DNA of 64,000 nucleotides from a virus: positions 1 through 64,000 of the IMG/VR virus record IMGVR_UViG_3300047552_001147; one strand, 5' to 3'. The first letter of the stretch is position 1. Each line of letters begins with the position of its first letter. A program made the translations under genes and the position numbers. A model generated the notes under the pieces. The model saw nothing but the letters and a program-made list of their open reading frames with translations, was not told the DNA's origin and did not search any database. Below, piece after piece: positions 40,658-50,642 of this stretch.

Positions 40658-40993
40658 ATGTCTAGTCCCACAAACCAGTTATCGCAGCGCGTTAAGGACG
40701 GTCTGGCGCAACGCCTGGCCGAGTATCCCGCTGTCCTGCGTACCCGGACCTTGGGGGATATTGCTTCAACCAAGATGCGTAGAATTGAGCTCTTGGATTT
40801 GAACAAAGAAGCCGACAGATGCCGATGGCAGCTTCTCCACAATGACCCAGAGCGATTTGAGGTTATTAGCGAGAAGGAATCTCATCAAAAGCAAGAGTAT
40901 TTTGTTCGAATCATTTACAACGAGCTGGGCGACGACCAGTCAGTCGTAAAAACTAAGGAAGAGCTGCGATCCGAAGAAACCGGATCAGTTTAG
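40658..40993 (+). CDS. Hypothetical protein upstream of RNA polymerase (111 aa)
   Basis: A basic first half (QRVKDGLAQRLAEYPAVLRTR, TKMRRIELLDLNKEADRCRW) and an acidic end. It lies 2 bases before the polymerase start, so it is cotranscribed with it. It might be a small polymerase partner, but there is no similarity to alpha, omega or sigma that I can see. Confidence 0.5.
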   Translation: MSSPTNQLSQRVKDGLAQRLAEYPAVLRTRTLGDIASTKMRRIELLDLNKEADRCRWQLLHNDPERFEVISEKESHQKQEYFVRIIYNELGDDQSVVKTKEELRSEETGSV

Positions 40994-40995
40994 CA

Positions 40996-43900
40996 ATGCT
41001 AGATCATCAAAAATCCTTCGAGTCTGCGATTGTTCTTGCCGAGAAGATCGTCAAAGAAGCCTTCCCGATTGTCGGCAAACACCACACGGTTCAGGCCAGC
41101 AACTTCCGCTGGCAGGGTGTTGGGTCATCTGTATCATACGACATTGCCGCCCAAAAGAAAGCCAAGCTAGAAGACAAGTCGCTTCTCGCTACCCTCCTGG
41201 CCGATGTCCAGGTAGTTGACAAGACCGGCAAAGTGCTGGATCAGCGAGACGGCCACATCGTCCTCCAGATCCCACACATCACCTCTAGAGCTTCGTACAT
41301 CCTGCAAGGGACGGAGCGCCAGGTCATCAACCAGCTTAGATTGCGCCCAGGTATTTACGCCGACTTCACGCCGGACAACAACATCAAGGTGCGCATCAAC
41401 ACGTCAGCCGCAGGCACCTACGCTGTCCTTCTGGACAGAGAGAGCCTGATAATGACGTTTAGGGTTGGCACCTCGACCAACTTCCCAATCATCTCAGTTT
41501 TGAAGGTATTGGGCCTGAACGAGGTTGAGATCCGCCAGCTGCTGGGAGACAAGATCTTCGCGGTAAACCAGAAGAAGTCTAAGCCTGATATGGATGCGCT
41601 GAAGCTGATCAAGAAGCTCCGCCCATACCACGCCACAGCCAACGTAGACGACGCTAAGAAGATGGTCGTTGACTTCCTGGCATCAAAGCCGCTGGACCCG
41701 GAAGTTAACAAGGTAACGATTGGCAAGCCGATTGATAAGGTGGACCAGTCAGCAGTTGTTGAGTGTGTGCGCAAGGCAATTTCTCTTGCCACTGGTGCCT
41801 CTGAGCCGGATGACGTCGAATCGTTAGCGTTCAAGTCGATCCTATCATTTGACGACTTCGTGGCCGAGAGACTGCTAAAGGCCATCCCCGATATCAAGCG
41901 TAAGGTTGCGTCACTGGTTGATAGAAAGCCGCAGGTGCTGTTTGCCTTGCCGCCGTCAATGTTCACAGACACTATTGACAACTTCTTCAACAAGTCTGAG
42001 TTCACGCGACACGCTGACCAGAACAACCCGATTGACATTGCCGCCGTCAACTCCCTTGTCACTACGATGGGTGAGGGCGGTATCAAGAGCACGTACGCGG
42101 TGACTGACGAGGTCCGCACGATTCACCCGTCGCACTTAGGTATCCTCGACGTGGCGCACACCTCAGAAGGTGGCAACATCGGTATTACCAACCACCTGTC
42201 GCTGGGAGCGAAGAAGATTGGCAGTGCTTTGGGCATGTCTGTCTATGACGCCCGCACAGGTAAAAGAGAAGACCACACAATCCAGGCGCTCGTTAACAAG
42301 ACCATCGCATACCCGGACCAGTATGATAACCTTGGCAAGGGGATCCCGAAGCCCAGGGGTAAGGAGATCAAGGTAAGGGCTGGCAGCTCTTTCAAGGTCG
42401 TGTCTCCTAAAGAGGTAGACTACGTTTTTACGACGCCCGACTCCTTCTTCTCGTCAACAACCTCCGCTATCCCCTTCCTGCCGAACAACCACGTTAACCG
42501 CGTGTTGATGGGTGATAAGCACATTGAGCAGGCAGTTAATCTGACGAACCCCGATAAGCCGTTGGTCATGCACGAGATGACCAGTGGCCCGGATGCCCCT
42601 AAGAAGATCTCGGCGGGCTACGAAGAGCTGTTCGGTCAGATGTTCAACATCAAGTCACCGGTCAAGGGCAAGGTCACGAAGGTGACTGCCGACGCTATCT
42701 ACATCAAGCCTACAACAGGCAAGGCGGTTCCGGTAGCTATCCACAATAACTACCCGCTGAACTCGCACACGTTCTTCCACGACACGCCCAGCGTTAAGGT
42801 CGGCGATCGCGTCAAAGAGGGTCAACCGCTGGCTGAGAGTAACTTCACCAAGGACAATGTCCTGGCTCTCGGTAAGAACCTGAGAGTAGCGTATACCGCA
42901 TACAAGGGGTATAACTTCGAGGACGGTGTTGTTATCTCCGAAGCGGCTGCTCAAAAGCTCACATCTACCCACAAGCACGAGTACCGTGTTGACGTAGATA
43001 AGAACACTAAGACTGGCGCAGACATCTTCTTTGCCGCCTTCCCGCAAGACCTTAAGTACCTGCGCGAGCTGAAAGAGCGCTACGACTCTGACGGTATCAT
43101 CAAGAAGGGCATCAAGGTAGAGCCCGGCGATATCCTTATCCCGGCGTTCCAACAGATCCCGCTGCACGCGGAGTTCGACTACAAGAGACTCGGTAAGAAG
43201 CTCGGTGATAGAGCTATCGACATCTCTCAGCGGTGGGACGGCCTAGGTCCCGCTGAAGTTATTGACGTTGTCAAGTCCAGATCGTTCATCAAGGTCTTCC
43301 TAAAGTCGGAAGAGCCTATGAAGATCGGCGACAAGATCAGTATGCGTCACGGCGGTAAGGGTATCATTACCCACATCGTCCCAGACGATCAGATGTACAA
43401 GGACGAGTCGGGCAACATCGTTGACGTGCTTTTGAACCCTCTCGGTGTGCCTAGCCGTGTCAACACTGGCCAGCTGTTTGAGACAGCGGCAGGTAAGCTA
43501 GCACAGAAGACCGGTAAGCCGTACTATACGAAGAACTTCAACGAGACGCACGGCAATACCCTAGGGAAGCTGAAGAGCGACCTCGCTGCTGCCGGTGTTA
43601 AGGATGCTGAGACCCTAACTGATCCTGTGACTGGTCGCAAGCTGCCCGAGACCCTCGTAGGCATCACGCATATCTACAAGCTTAAGCATCAGGTTGACAC
43701 GAAGTTCAAGGCTCGTGGCGCAACTGATGAGAGCTTCACTCTTGATGAGCAGCCGGCAAAAACTGACGAATCGTCCGCACAACGTATCGGTATGCTCGAC
43801 ACGTTCTCGCTGCTCTCCGGCGATGCAACGCACTTCCTGAACGACGCCTACGGTATCAAGTCACAGAAGAACGACGAGTATTGGGTTGCCCTGCAACGCG

Positions 43901-46900
43901 GGGTCATGCCTCCGCCTCCAAAGGTACCGTTCATTACAGAACGCTTCGTGACGATGTTGCTTGGTGCGGGAATCAACCTTCGCCAGGAAGGTAGCAAGCT
44001 AACCGCTGCCCCGCTCACCGACAGTCAGATCAAGAACATGTCGCACGGTGAGATCGATAAGCCGCTAGTGGTTAAGTCTACCAACCTGATGCCTGAGAAG
44101 GGCGGGCTCTTTGACCCCGTCAAGACTGGCGGTATCGGCGGTAACCGGTTCAATCACATTGAACTTGTGACACCTATCCCTAACCCGTTGATGCTGGACG
44201 CGATCACGTCCGTCGCACGTCTTCCAAAGACTGATATCCTTACACAGATCATTGATGGTAACCTCGCTGTCAATGATCAAGGTGAGGTTGTTAAGGACTT
44301 GAACGACGGAGCCAGCTTCGGTAACGGCGTGATCAATCTACTCAAGAACATTGACGTTGAGAAGGAGATCACACGCACACAGGCGGAGATCAAGACGTCT
44401 AAGGCGGATAAGCTCAACGCAGCATATCGCCGACTCAAGTATCTGCGTGCTTTGAAAGAGCTTAAGCTAAAGCCGGTAGATGCCTACACAAACAAGTTCG
44501 TTCCGATCATTCCGGCGAAGTTCAGAAATGTTCAGCCAAGAACTGACGGGTCGCTAAACGTGGCTGATGCAAACTTCGGCTATCGCGAAGTGATCATGAT
44601 CAACAACCAGCTGAAGAAGCTGTCGACTGCCGGAATCTCGCAAGATAACCTCAAGACGCTGAACCGTGACCTGTTCCGGGCCGTGTCTGGTATTACTGGT
44701 GTGACTGCCCCTCTAACGAGAGCGGCGGACGTTTCCGGCTTCATTGAGAAAATCAAAGGACCTAGCCCGAAGATGGGCTTCTTCCAGTCTAGAGTACTAA
44801 CCAGAGCGCAAGATCTGTCAGCGCGTTCTACAGTTATCCCTAACCCCAAGCTTGGGCTGGACGAGATCGGTCTACCGTCTGAGATGGCGCTAACGATCTA
44901 CAAGCCCTTTGTTGTGAAGCGTCTAGTTGGTCTTGGATATGATCCGCTACGCGCCAGAGATATGGTTGAGAAGCGAGACGAGCTCGCAATCCGCGCGCTG
45001 CAGTCGGAGATCGAAGATCGTCCGGCGATCATGAACAGAGCGCCGTCTCTGCATAAGTTCAACCTACAAGCATTTAAGCCGCGTCTAATTGAAGGTAGAG
45101 CGGTAGAAGTCAACCCGCTGATCGTTGCGGGATACAACATGGACTTCGACGGCGATACAGCTGGTATCCACGTCCCCGTGTCTGAGGATGCGCGCAAAGA
45201 GGCCTGGGATAAGTTGATGCCTAGCCGCAACCTGTTTGCTACTAGAGAGGACTCGGTTATTCACGCCCCCTCAAGAGAAACGGTTCACGGCCTGTATCTG
45301 ATGACAACGCCCAAGGGCACGCCCGTACCTGTGAAGTCGGTCAAAGAACTGATGGACATGTACAAGGACGGGAAGATCGAGGTAAACGCAGCGGTCACTG
45401 TTGGCGGTCAAGTGCAATGTGCTGGGCAGTACTTAGTTGATGCGCTAATACCGGATCAAATCAAGCTCGGCCCTGTACAGATCACATCGAAGAACCTCAA
45501 GGATCTTCTGATCAGTGTTGCTAAGACACAAGAGTCTAACAAGGCTGGCGAGATCATCTCCAAACTGAAAGACCTTGGTAACCACTACGTCACGCACGTC
45601 GGCTTCTCGATTTCACTCAACGACCTGGAGATTGATAGAGGTCTACGCGACGACATCATGACCAAGGCTAAGCAGCGCATCAAGGAAGTCGGCTTCAATA
45701 CCGCTGCCAACGAGGCGTCTAAAGGTGTCAAGGATCTGGTCAGTAAGACCAAAGACAACCGGTTCGTAGAGGTTTCGGTAACATCCGGCGCCCTAGGAAA
45801 GCTCGACTCTCTCGCACAGATGGTCGGGTCGCCAGTCGCTGTTGAGGACCACAAAGGCCGCGTCGTTCCCATGCTGATCGAGAAGTCGTATGCAGAAGGA
45901 CACGACCTAGGATCGTATTTGGCAACAGCCCCCGGTGCTCGTAAAGGCCTGGTAGATAAGGGCTTATCGGTAGGTGAGACAGGTTACTTCAACAAGAAGC
46001 TTGTGAACACCACGATCGAGTATAAGATTGTCTCGCCTGATTGTAAGACAACGATCGGCATCGATATGCCGCTTTCATCGAGTGATATCTACGATAGGTT
46101 TGTGGCCGCCGGTCCTTACCGCAATAAGCAGTTGACTCCCGAGTTCGTAAGACAGCTAACAGCGAAGGGGAAGACGAAGATTCTTGTTCGTTCCCCAATG
46201 ACATGTGCCGCAATCGGTGGCCTGTGTCAGAAGTGCTTCGGCCTCGACTCCAGCGGAAAGCTTCCGCCGATTGGATCACATATCGGAGCTCTCGCTGGCC
46301 AGACGCTAGGAGAACGTGCAACGCAAACAACGCTGAAAGCCTTCCACACCGGCGGTACTATCGGCGGACCTAAGCTAGGATTTGATCGCATCTCCGAGAT
46401 CGTGGAGATGCCTGAAACGATTAAGAACAAAGCCACGCTGGCATCTGTTTCTGGAGCAGTCAGTAAAATAGAAGAAACGCCAACAGGCGGTTGGTTCGTT
46501 TATGTGAAGGACACCAAGCACTTCGTTCCGAAAGAACTCGGATTAGGGGTTAAGCTGCGACAAGTAGTTAAGGCTGGCGATAAGCTTAGCCAAGGAGGCA
46601 CAATCAAGCCTCAAGAGCTACTTGAATACACAGGCAGCATTAACACTGTCCGCAATTATCTAGTGAACGAGCTGGCGCAAAGCTACAGCAAAGAGCAAGG
46701 TGCTTACATCAAACGAAAGCTACTAGAAACTGTTGTTCGTCCATTAACTGACAAGGCCCAGGTAACAGATGCTGGCGGGGCACTCAACAAGTTCAACGTG
46801 TATCCTGGAGATGTTCTCTCTGTCAACCTGATTAAGGACTACAATAAGCAGCTGAGAGTTTCCAAGCAACCAGAGATCAAGTTCGAGCCGATGCTGCTTG

Positions 46901-47085
46901 GAATCAATAACGCACCTTATCACAGCCAGGACTTCATTGGTCCGCTATCTCACGAGCGGTTGAAGCAGACGATCGTGCGGGCACCGCAGTTCGGCATGTC
47001 AACCGACATCGAGAAGGGTCACCCGATGGCCCAGCTGGCCCTGAAGAACCTAAGAGACATCGAAAGTACCAGAGCTAGAACGTGA
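40996..47085 (+). CDS. Fused beta/beta-prime RNA polymerase (2029 aa)
   Basis: One chain holds both catalytic subunits of multisubunit RNA polymerase. Beta part: GTERQVINQLRLRPG at 105 (E. coli-type GSERVVVSQLHRSPG), GYNFEDGVVISE at 638-649, KIGDKISMRHGGKG at 776, NPLGVPSR at 814-821. Beta-prime part begins near 1010 (MSHGEIDKPLVV, GGLFDP at 1036-1041). NRAPSLHKF starts at 1347 and NMDFDGD at 1381-1387, with catalytic Asp 1383, 1385 and 1387. The second zinc site is C1683, C1737, C1744 and C1747, and GQTLGERATQTTLKAFHTGG is the trigger-loop region. The N-terminal beta-prime zinc domain is absent between GLFDP and the next strand. The fusion is shorter than the ~2750 residues of the two E. coli subunits together. 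No alpha, omega or sigma gene is in the window. Confidence 0.92.
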   Translation: MLDHQKSFESAIVLAEKIVKEAFPIVGKHHTVQASNFRWQGVGSSVSYDIAAQKKAKLEDKSLLATLLADVQVVDKTGKVLDQRDGHIVLQIPHITSRASYILQGTERQVINQLRLRPGIYADFTPDNNIKVRINTSAAGTYAVLLDRESLIMTFRVGTSTNFPIISVLKVLGLNEVEIRQLLGDKIFAVNQKKSKPDMDALKLIKKLRPYHATANVDDAKKMVVDFLASKPLDPEVNKVTIGKPIDKVDQSAVVECVRKAISLATGASEPDDVESLAFKSILSFDDFVAERLLKAIPDIKRKVASLVDRKPQVLFALPPSMFTDTIDNFFNKSEFTRHADQNNPIDIAAVNSLVTTMGEGGIKSTYAVTDEVRTIHPSHLGILDVAHTSEGGNIGITNHLSLGAKKIGSALGMSVYDARTGKREDHTIQALVNKTIAYPDQYDNLGKGIPKPRGKEIKVRAGSSFKVVSPKEVDYVFTTPDSFFSSTTSAIPFLPNNHVNRVLMGDKHIEQAVNLTNPDKPLVMHEMTSGPDAPKKISAGYEELFGQMFNIKSPVKGKVTKVTADAIYIKPTTGKAVPVAIHNNYPLNSHTFFHDTPSVKVGDRVKEGQPLAESNFTKDNVLALGKNLRVAYTAYKGYNFEDGVVISEAAAQKLTSTHKHEYRVDVDKNTKTGADIFFAAFPQDLKYLRELKERYDSDGIIKKGIKVEPGDILIPAFQQIPLHAEFDYKRLGKKLGDRAIDISQRWDGLGPAEVIDVVKSRSFIKVFLKSEEPMKIGDKISMRHGGKGIITHIVPDDQMYKDESGNIVDVLLNPLGVPSRVNTGQLFETAAGKLAQKTGKPYYTKNFNETHGNTLGKLKSDLAAAGVKDAETLTDPVTGRKLPETLVGITHIYKLKHQVDTKFKARGATDESFTLDEQPAKTDESSAQRIGMLDTFSLLSGDATHFLNDAYGIKSQKNDEYWVALQRGVMPPPPKVPFITERFVTMLLGAGINLRQEGSKLTAAPLTDSQIKNMSHGEIDKPLVVKSTNLMPEKGGLFDPVKTGGIGGNRFNHIELVTPIPNPLMLDAITSVARLPKTDILTQIIDGNLAVNDQGEVVKDLNDGASFGNGVINLLKNIDVEKEITRTQAEIKTSKADKLNAAYRRLKYLRALKELKLKPVDAYTNKFVPIIPAKFRNVQPRTDGSLNVADANFGYREVIMINNQLKKLSTAGISQDNLKTLNRDLFRAVSGITGVTAPLTRAADVSGFIEKIKGPSPKMGFFQSRVLTRAQDLSARSTVIPNPKLGLDEIGLPSEMALTIYKPFVVKRLVGLGYDPLRARDMVEKRDELAIRALQSEIEDRPAIMNRAPSLHKFNLQAFKPRLIEGRAVEVNPLIVAGYNMDFDGDTAGIHVPVSEDARKEAWDKLMPSRNLFATREDSVIHAPSRETVHGLYLMTTPKGTPVPVKSVKELMDMYKDGKIEVNAAVTVGGQVQCAGQYLVDALIPDQIKLGPVQITSKNLKDLLISVAKTQESNKAGEIISKLKDLGNHYVTHVGFSISLNDLEIDRGLRDDIMTKAKQRIKEVGFNTAANEASKGVKDLVSKTKDNRFVEVSVTSGALGKLDSLAQMVGSPVAVEDHKGRVVPMLIEKSYAEGHDLGSYLATAPGARKGLVDKGLSVGETGYFNKKLVNTTIEYKIVSPDCKTTIGIDMPLSSSDIYDRFVAAGPYRNKQLTPEFVRQLTAKGKTKILVRSPMTCAAIGGLCQKCFGLDSSGKLPPIGSHIGALAGQTLGERATQTTLKAFHTGGTIGGPKLGFDRISEIVEMPETIKNKATLASVSGAVSKIEETPTGGWFVYVKDTKHFVPKELGLGVKLRQVVKAGDKLSQGGTIKPQELLEYTGSINTVRNYLVNELAQSYSKEQGAYIKRKLLETVVRPLTDKAQVTDAGGALNKFNVYPGDVLSVNLIKDYNKQLRVSKQPEIKFEPMLLGINNAPYHSQDFIGPLSHERLKQTIVRAPQFGMSTDIEKGHPMAQLALKNLRDIESTRART

Positions 47086-48260
47086 GAAGTGTTCACGACA
47101 CCGCCAAAGGACGCTCTCCGGAGACGTCACTAACAACTGGAACAGTAGAGCAGTGTCTTCCGAGTAAGAAGGTCTACAAGGTTCTAGTAGACAACGATAC
47201 GATCCGCTACTGCCGGTTGGTCTATACCGGAGTACAGACGGCGCTCAAGCAGGGAGACCGCGTTGTCATAATCAAGTGCGGATCAGCGGATTGGCTGATC
47301 TTGGGAATGATTGACCCTGTTCCCGGACCGTCCGAGCCGTTCATTAACATCGACCTTGACGAGCAGTTCGCGGCAGATAGGGAAGAGTTCCTGTCAGGAA
47401 ATCAGGTTGGGAACGACCCTGACTTCCGCCCAGTAGATAAGTTGGGACAGAAGGAGCCGCCGATCATGCCGGGTGACGCGCAGCTAGAGAACAGGTCCAA
47501 GACCTTCATTGGCCGTTCGCTCGTCCGCGTCTACTCCTTCGGCGACATCTTTGTGAAGGCCAGCGACATCTGCTTCACATACTACAACAAGAACAAGAAC
47601 TGGATCTTGCAACGCGGTATGGGTCTTCTTCGAAGAACGTACGGCTACTCGGAAACGATCATAACGTCGATAGCCGGTCCGCTCAAAGGCAAGACGACTG
47701 TTACCGAGACGATCACCTTTGATCCAAAAACACTGGCACCGGATATATCGGTATCCGCCGGCGTCTCGTTACCTGAAACACCCGGCACCCTGCTAGAGGC
47801 CAGCCAGACAACTGCAGGATATCGTGCCGTCCACAAGGACGTGCTAGCTGTTGAGGTGGATCACAGTACCAAGACGCTTCGAGCATCAATGGCTGTTGGC
47901 GCCTCCAATATTGATCTCCAGGCTGGTACGTTCTTGAAAGAGAATGCTGGCACGTTCACAGACCCTGTGGTGATCGATACCGCTGTCGTCGCAAACGGCC
48001 TGCATCTTCGCCTTGGCGGCGGGTATGACATCGTCTATGACGAGCAAACGAACACGCTCGCTATCACAGGCATAAGCTCCAGAAACCAGGTTAAGCTGTC
48101 AGATCAGGCTTTATCCTTGGTGCGTGGAGAGCAGTCCTTAGTACTCTCGGACGATGGCCTGTCAGGAACTGTCCGGAATTTCCGGATGGTTGTCGAGGGC
48201 GAAAGTATCGAGACCGCTGGCACGAAGTCCATCCAGGCCACAACGATCAGGCTGAACTAA
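47082..48260 (+). CDS. Baseplate central-spike protein, OB-fold plus beta-helix (392 aa)
   Basis: GTG start overlapping the polymerase stop (GTGA). Residues ~18-80 (GTVEQCLPSKKVYKVLVDN, GDRVVIIKCGSADWLILGMI) are the OB-fold barrel of gpV/gp5-type spikes. The C-terminal half is a regular beta-helix-like repeat (LRASMAVGASNIDLQAGTF, LVLSDDGLSGTVRNFRMVV). The next gene is a PAAR tip, which sharpens such spikes. It pierces the host envelope in contractile tails. Confidence 0.7.
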   Translation: MRSVHDTAKGRSPETSLTTGTVEQCLPSKKVYKVLVDNDTIRYCRLVYTGVQTALKQGDRVVIIKCGSADWLILGMIDPVPGPSEPFINIDLDEQFAADREEFLSGNQVGNDPDFRPVDKLGQKEPPIMPGDAQLENRSKTFIGRSLVRVYSFGDIFVKASDICFTYYNKNKNWILQRGMGLLRRTYGYSETIITSIAGPLKGKTTVTETITFDPKTLAPDISVSAGVSLPETPGTLLEASQTTAGYRAVHKDVLAVEVDHSTKTLRASMAVGASNIDLQAGTFLKENAGTFTDPVVIDTAVVANGLHLRLGGGYDIVYDEQTNTLAITGISSRNQVKLSDQALSLVRGEQSLVLSDDGLSGTVRNFRMVVEGESIETAGTKSIQATTIRLN

Positions 48261-48553
48261 TGAATCTATCAAAAGTAGGCGATATCGGCGAGGGTGTCTG
48301 CCCTAACCACAAATCCGCCCAGGCGTATACCACTGTTTTTCAGACAGGCGCCCCGTCAGTGCTGATTAACGGCCAACCCGCTGCTACCGTCGAAACAGTG
48401 GGTATTGCGACCTGCGGACACCCAACAGTGGCCCTAACAGGCAGCGCAACCGTGTTTATTGAGGGGAAACCGGCCCACCGAGTGGGGGACACTGGGGCGA
48501 ACTACGGACCATATACGGCGGTATCTGGCTCTGGGAACGTTATACTTGGTTGA
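48260..48553 (+). CDS. PAAR-domain spike-tip protein (97 aa)
   Basis: The start overlaps the spike stop by one base. CGHPTVALTGSATVFIEGKPAHRVGD is typical PAAR sequence, and VLINGQPAATVETVG is the paired half. PAAR proteins form the cone at the end of the tail spike, usually holding a metal through His and Cys (here His 31 region and CGH). Confidence 0.85.
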   Translation: MNLSKVGDIGEGVCPNHKSAQAYTTVFQTGAPSVLINGQPAATVETVGIATCGHPTVALTGSATVFIEGKPAHRVGDTGANYGPYTAVSGSGNVILG

Positions 48554-48575
48554 ATCAACTTTTTAGCTCACTGAC

Positions 48576-48929
48576 ATGACACAAGCAAACACCGGCCGAA
48601 TCTTCTTCAATTCTGATAAGTCACCCTCAGCACCGTTGCAGGTAGCTCTAGGTAACTTCCCCACTAGTGGTGTTAAGAACGTCCTCTTCAGAAACGTGGG
48701 GGATTCTCTTATCTACGCCAGAGGGCGTGCAAACACTACAGCCACCTCACCAGACGTGTCATTGATGCCTAAGCATGGCGGAGTCATCTCCCTCATCGGC
48801 ACAGCCGGGCAGCCGGCGTACATCGAGTTCTGGAAGAGATTTGATCCGAGATTTGTCAACATTCACGACAGCTCGGCAGTTGTGAATGAGAAACCCGGTA
48901 TTGTAGAAATTGAAGGTATTCAAGGGTGA
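48576..48929 (+). CDS. Small virion protein, probably baseplate/decoration (117 aa)
   Basis: Beta-rich, with an Ig-like or jelly-roll-like strand order (VKNVLFRNVGDSLIYARGR, GGVISLIGTAGQPAYIEFW). It lies between the PAAR tip and a 562-residue structural gene. No catalytic residues. The baseplate role is inferred from the neighbours. Confidence 0.5.
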   Translation: MTQANTGRIFFNSDKSPSAPLQVALGNFPTSGVKNVLFRNVGDSLIYARGRANTTATSPDVSLMPKHGGVISLIGTAGQPAYIEFWKRFDPRFVNIHDSSAVVNEKPGIVEIEGIQG

Positions 48930-48933
48930 TTAG

Positions 48934-50622
48934 ATGAGTACTCACTTTAATGGCGAGCCGCTGTTCTTTGAGAAGGCCCCGATTGTTAAGCTGGCCCGCA
49001 CTAAGCTAGGGGATGATCCGAAGCAGTGGGAGTCCGACATCCTGGAAGTCCTTCACCAGCAGCACCCATACATGCTGGACACCAACATCAGCATCAACAT
49101 GAAGAAAGTTGATGCGGAGAGCGGTACAGGTATCGGCGCTATCGTGCTCGACGGTAAGATCAACGTTCCCATCGTCATTCATAACTACAGAATGGCGCCG
49201 CTGGACGTCTTCCTTAACGACACAGAAGTGGTCCCGCTAACTCGTGAGAGAATCGAGCGGGCCATGAAGACGCTGGCCATTGGTAAGCCGGTAACCCCGT
49301 CCAAGGGCGAGGCGACCGATAGTTCTATCACGCACATGACTACCCCGCCTTATGACGGGAAGTACACGTTCGCTAGCAACCTATCGTACACCAAAGCCGA
49401 GTTCGCTTCGGCAATCAACCACACATTCAATGAGACCGGCTTCGTCCTCGATATCGCCAACAACGATCTCTGGAAAGAGGCCCTGAACTCTTACCTGACA
49501 AGTGCTCTAGAACAAGAAAAGACCGCACAGACCGGTCCAAAGTACTTCCTTGAAGAAAAAGCTCCGTTCCAGCACCAGCTTACAAAAGAGGCTGGCATTT
49601 ATTCCGTACCGACTAGTAAGGGCGACAAAGTTGGCGTTCTCGTTCCTATCACAGAAAAGCTGGCAAGCTCTACAGATCGCTGGCTGTTTGTTTCCCTAGA
49701 CGGTGGATACATTCCGCTGGCTGATCCAACGATCCCGTTCAAACCGGTAGAACACGTAAAAGTTGCTAGAAAAGAACCCGTCAGCGGCTCCGGAATCTTC
49801 GTAGCCAATAACGGTAAGCTGCAAGCAACTGAGATATTCGATGTCATCTGCAAGCTCGGCTCTGGCGACGTTCTTCTCAAGGACATCCATGGGCGGGAAT
49901 GCCGGATGGTCAAGTCCGCTAATGTGGACCGCATTCAGATGGGCGGAGGCCTCCTAGTCGTGCCGGAGAACTATATGTTCCTGCCGACGACGGAGCGCCT
50001 GAGCCTGACGCACGTTAAGGTAGCAAACCTGCTTGAGGATGGTTCTGACCGCATCACGGTTAGAAACCAAAACTCTCGTTTGCTATTCAGCAGTGGCAAG
50101 CTTTGGGAGTTCGGTGATCTGCTGTCTAAAGAGGGCAGCTATCCTGATGAAGTTCTGAACGCGCTGTCACCTTATTTTGATGACCAATCTTTGCAACTGT
50201 TGCTGACGATTCCAACCGGCCAGCAACGTACGTTTACAGTTAAGACCGCCGGCATTGATAAGACAGCTTCAGCTGATGTAGCCGTTCCGGTTATCAGTCG
50301 CGAATCGATCGCGGCTATTAACCAGGCAGCCGCTGTTATCGATCGCAAGGCCGCTGGCTTCCTTAAGATCGCCGCCAATGAGGCGAGCGAAACTGTAGAC
50401 ACACTGCTAGGCCTCAACTTCCTCAACAAGTCCAATCTTCACAAATTCGTGGAGAACATGGACAAGGTTGGCGAAGCACGCCAAATCGTGGGACAGCTTC
50501 TCATAGCCTCCCGCCTTGGCCTGGATGTGGATGACGCTCCGCTACGGACGGCGTTCTTCGCTCTAGATGAAGTTGAACAGGACCTTCAGCAGCTGTATAA
50601 CGTTACTACCGTTAACAACTAG
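48934..50622 (+). CDS. Large structural protein, unknown (562 aa)
   Basis: Opens with LFFEKAPIVKLARTKLGDD, then a mixed alpha/beta region, a beta-rich middle (SGIFVANNGKLQATEIFDVI, CRMVKSANVDRIQMGGGLLVV) and a helical Ala-rich end (AAINQAAAVIDRKAAGFLKIAANEASETV). No known fold was recognised. It lies between baseplate-tip and terminase genes, so a baseplate or head-completion role is likely but unproven. Confidence 0.55.
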   Translation: MSTHFNGEPLFFEKAPIVKLARTKLGDDPKQWESDILEVLHQQHPYMLDTNISINMKKVDAESGTGIGAIVLDGKINVPIVIHNYRMAPLDVFLNDTEVVPLTRERIERAMKTLAIGKPVTPSKGEATDSSITHMTTPPYDGKYTFASNLSYTKAEFASAINHTFNETGFVLDIANNDLWKEALNSYLTSALEQEKTAQTGPKYFLEEKAPFQHQLTKEAGIYSVPTSKGDKVGVLVPITEKLASSTDRWLFVSLDGGYIPLADPTIPFKPVEHVKVARKEPVSGSGIFVANNGKLQATEIFDVICKLGSGDVLLKDIHGRECRMVKSANVDRIQMGGGLLVVPENYMFLPTTERLSLTHVKVANLLEDGSDRITVRNQNSRLLFSSGKLWEFGDLLSKEGSYPDEVLNALSPYFDDQSLQLLLTIPTGQQRTFTVKTAGIDKTASADVAVPVISRESIAAINQAAAVIDRKAAGFLKIAANEASETVDTLLGLNFLNKSNLHKFVENMDKVGEARQIVGQLLIASRLGLDVDDAPLRTAFFALDEVEQDLQQLYNVTTVNN

Positions 50623-50642
50623 CGTCTGCTTGTGAGGTTTCA

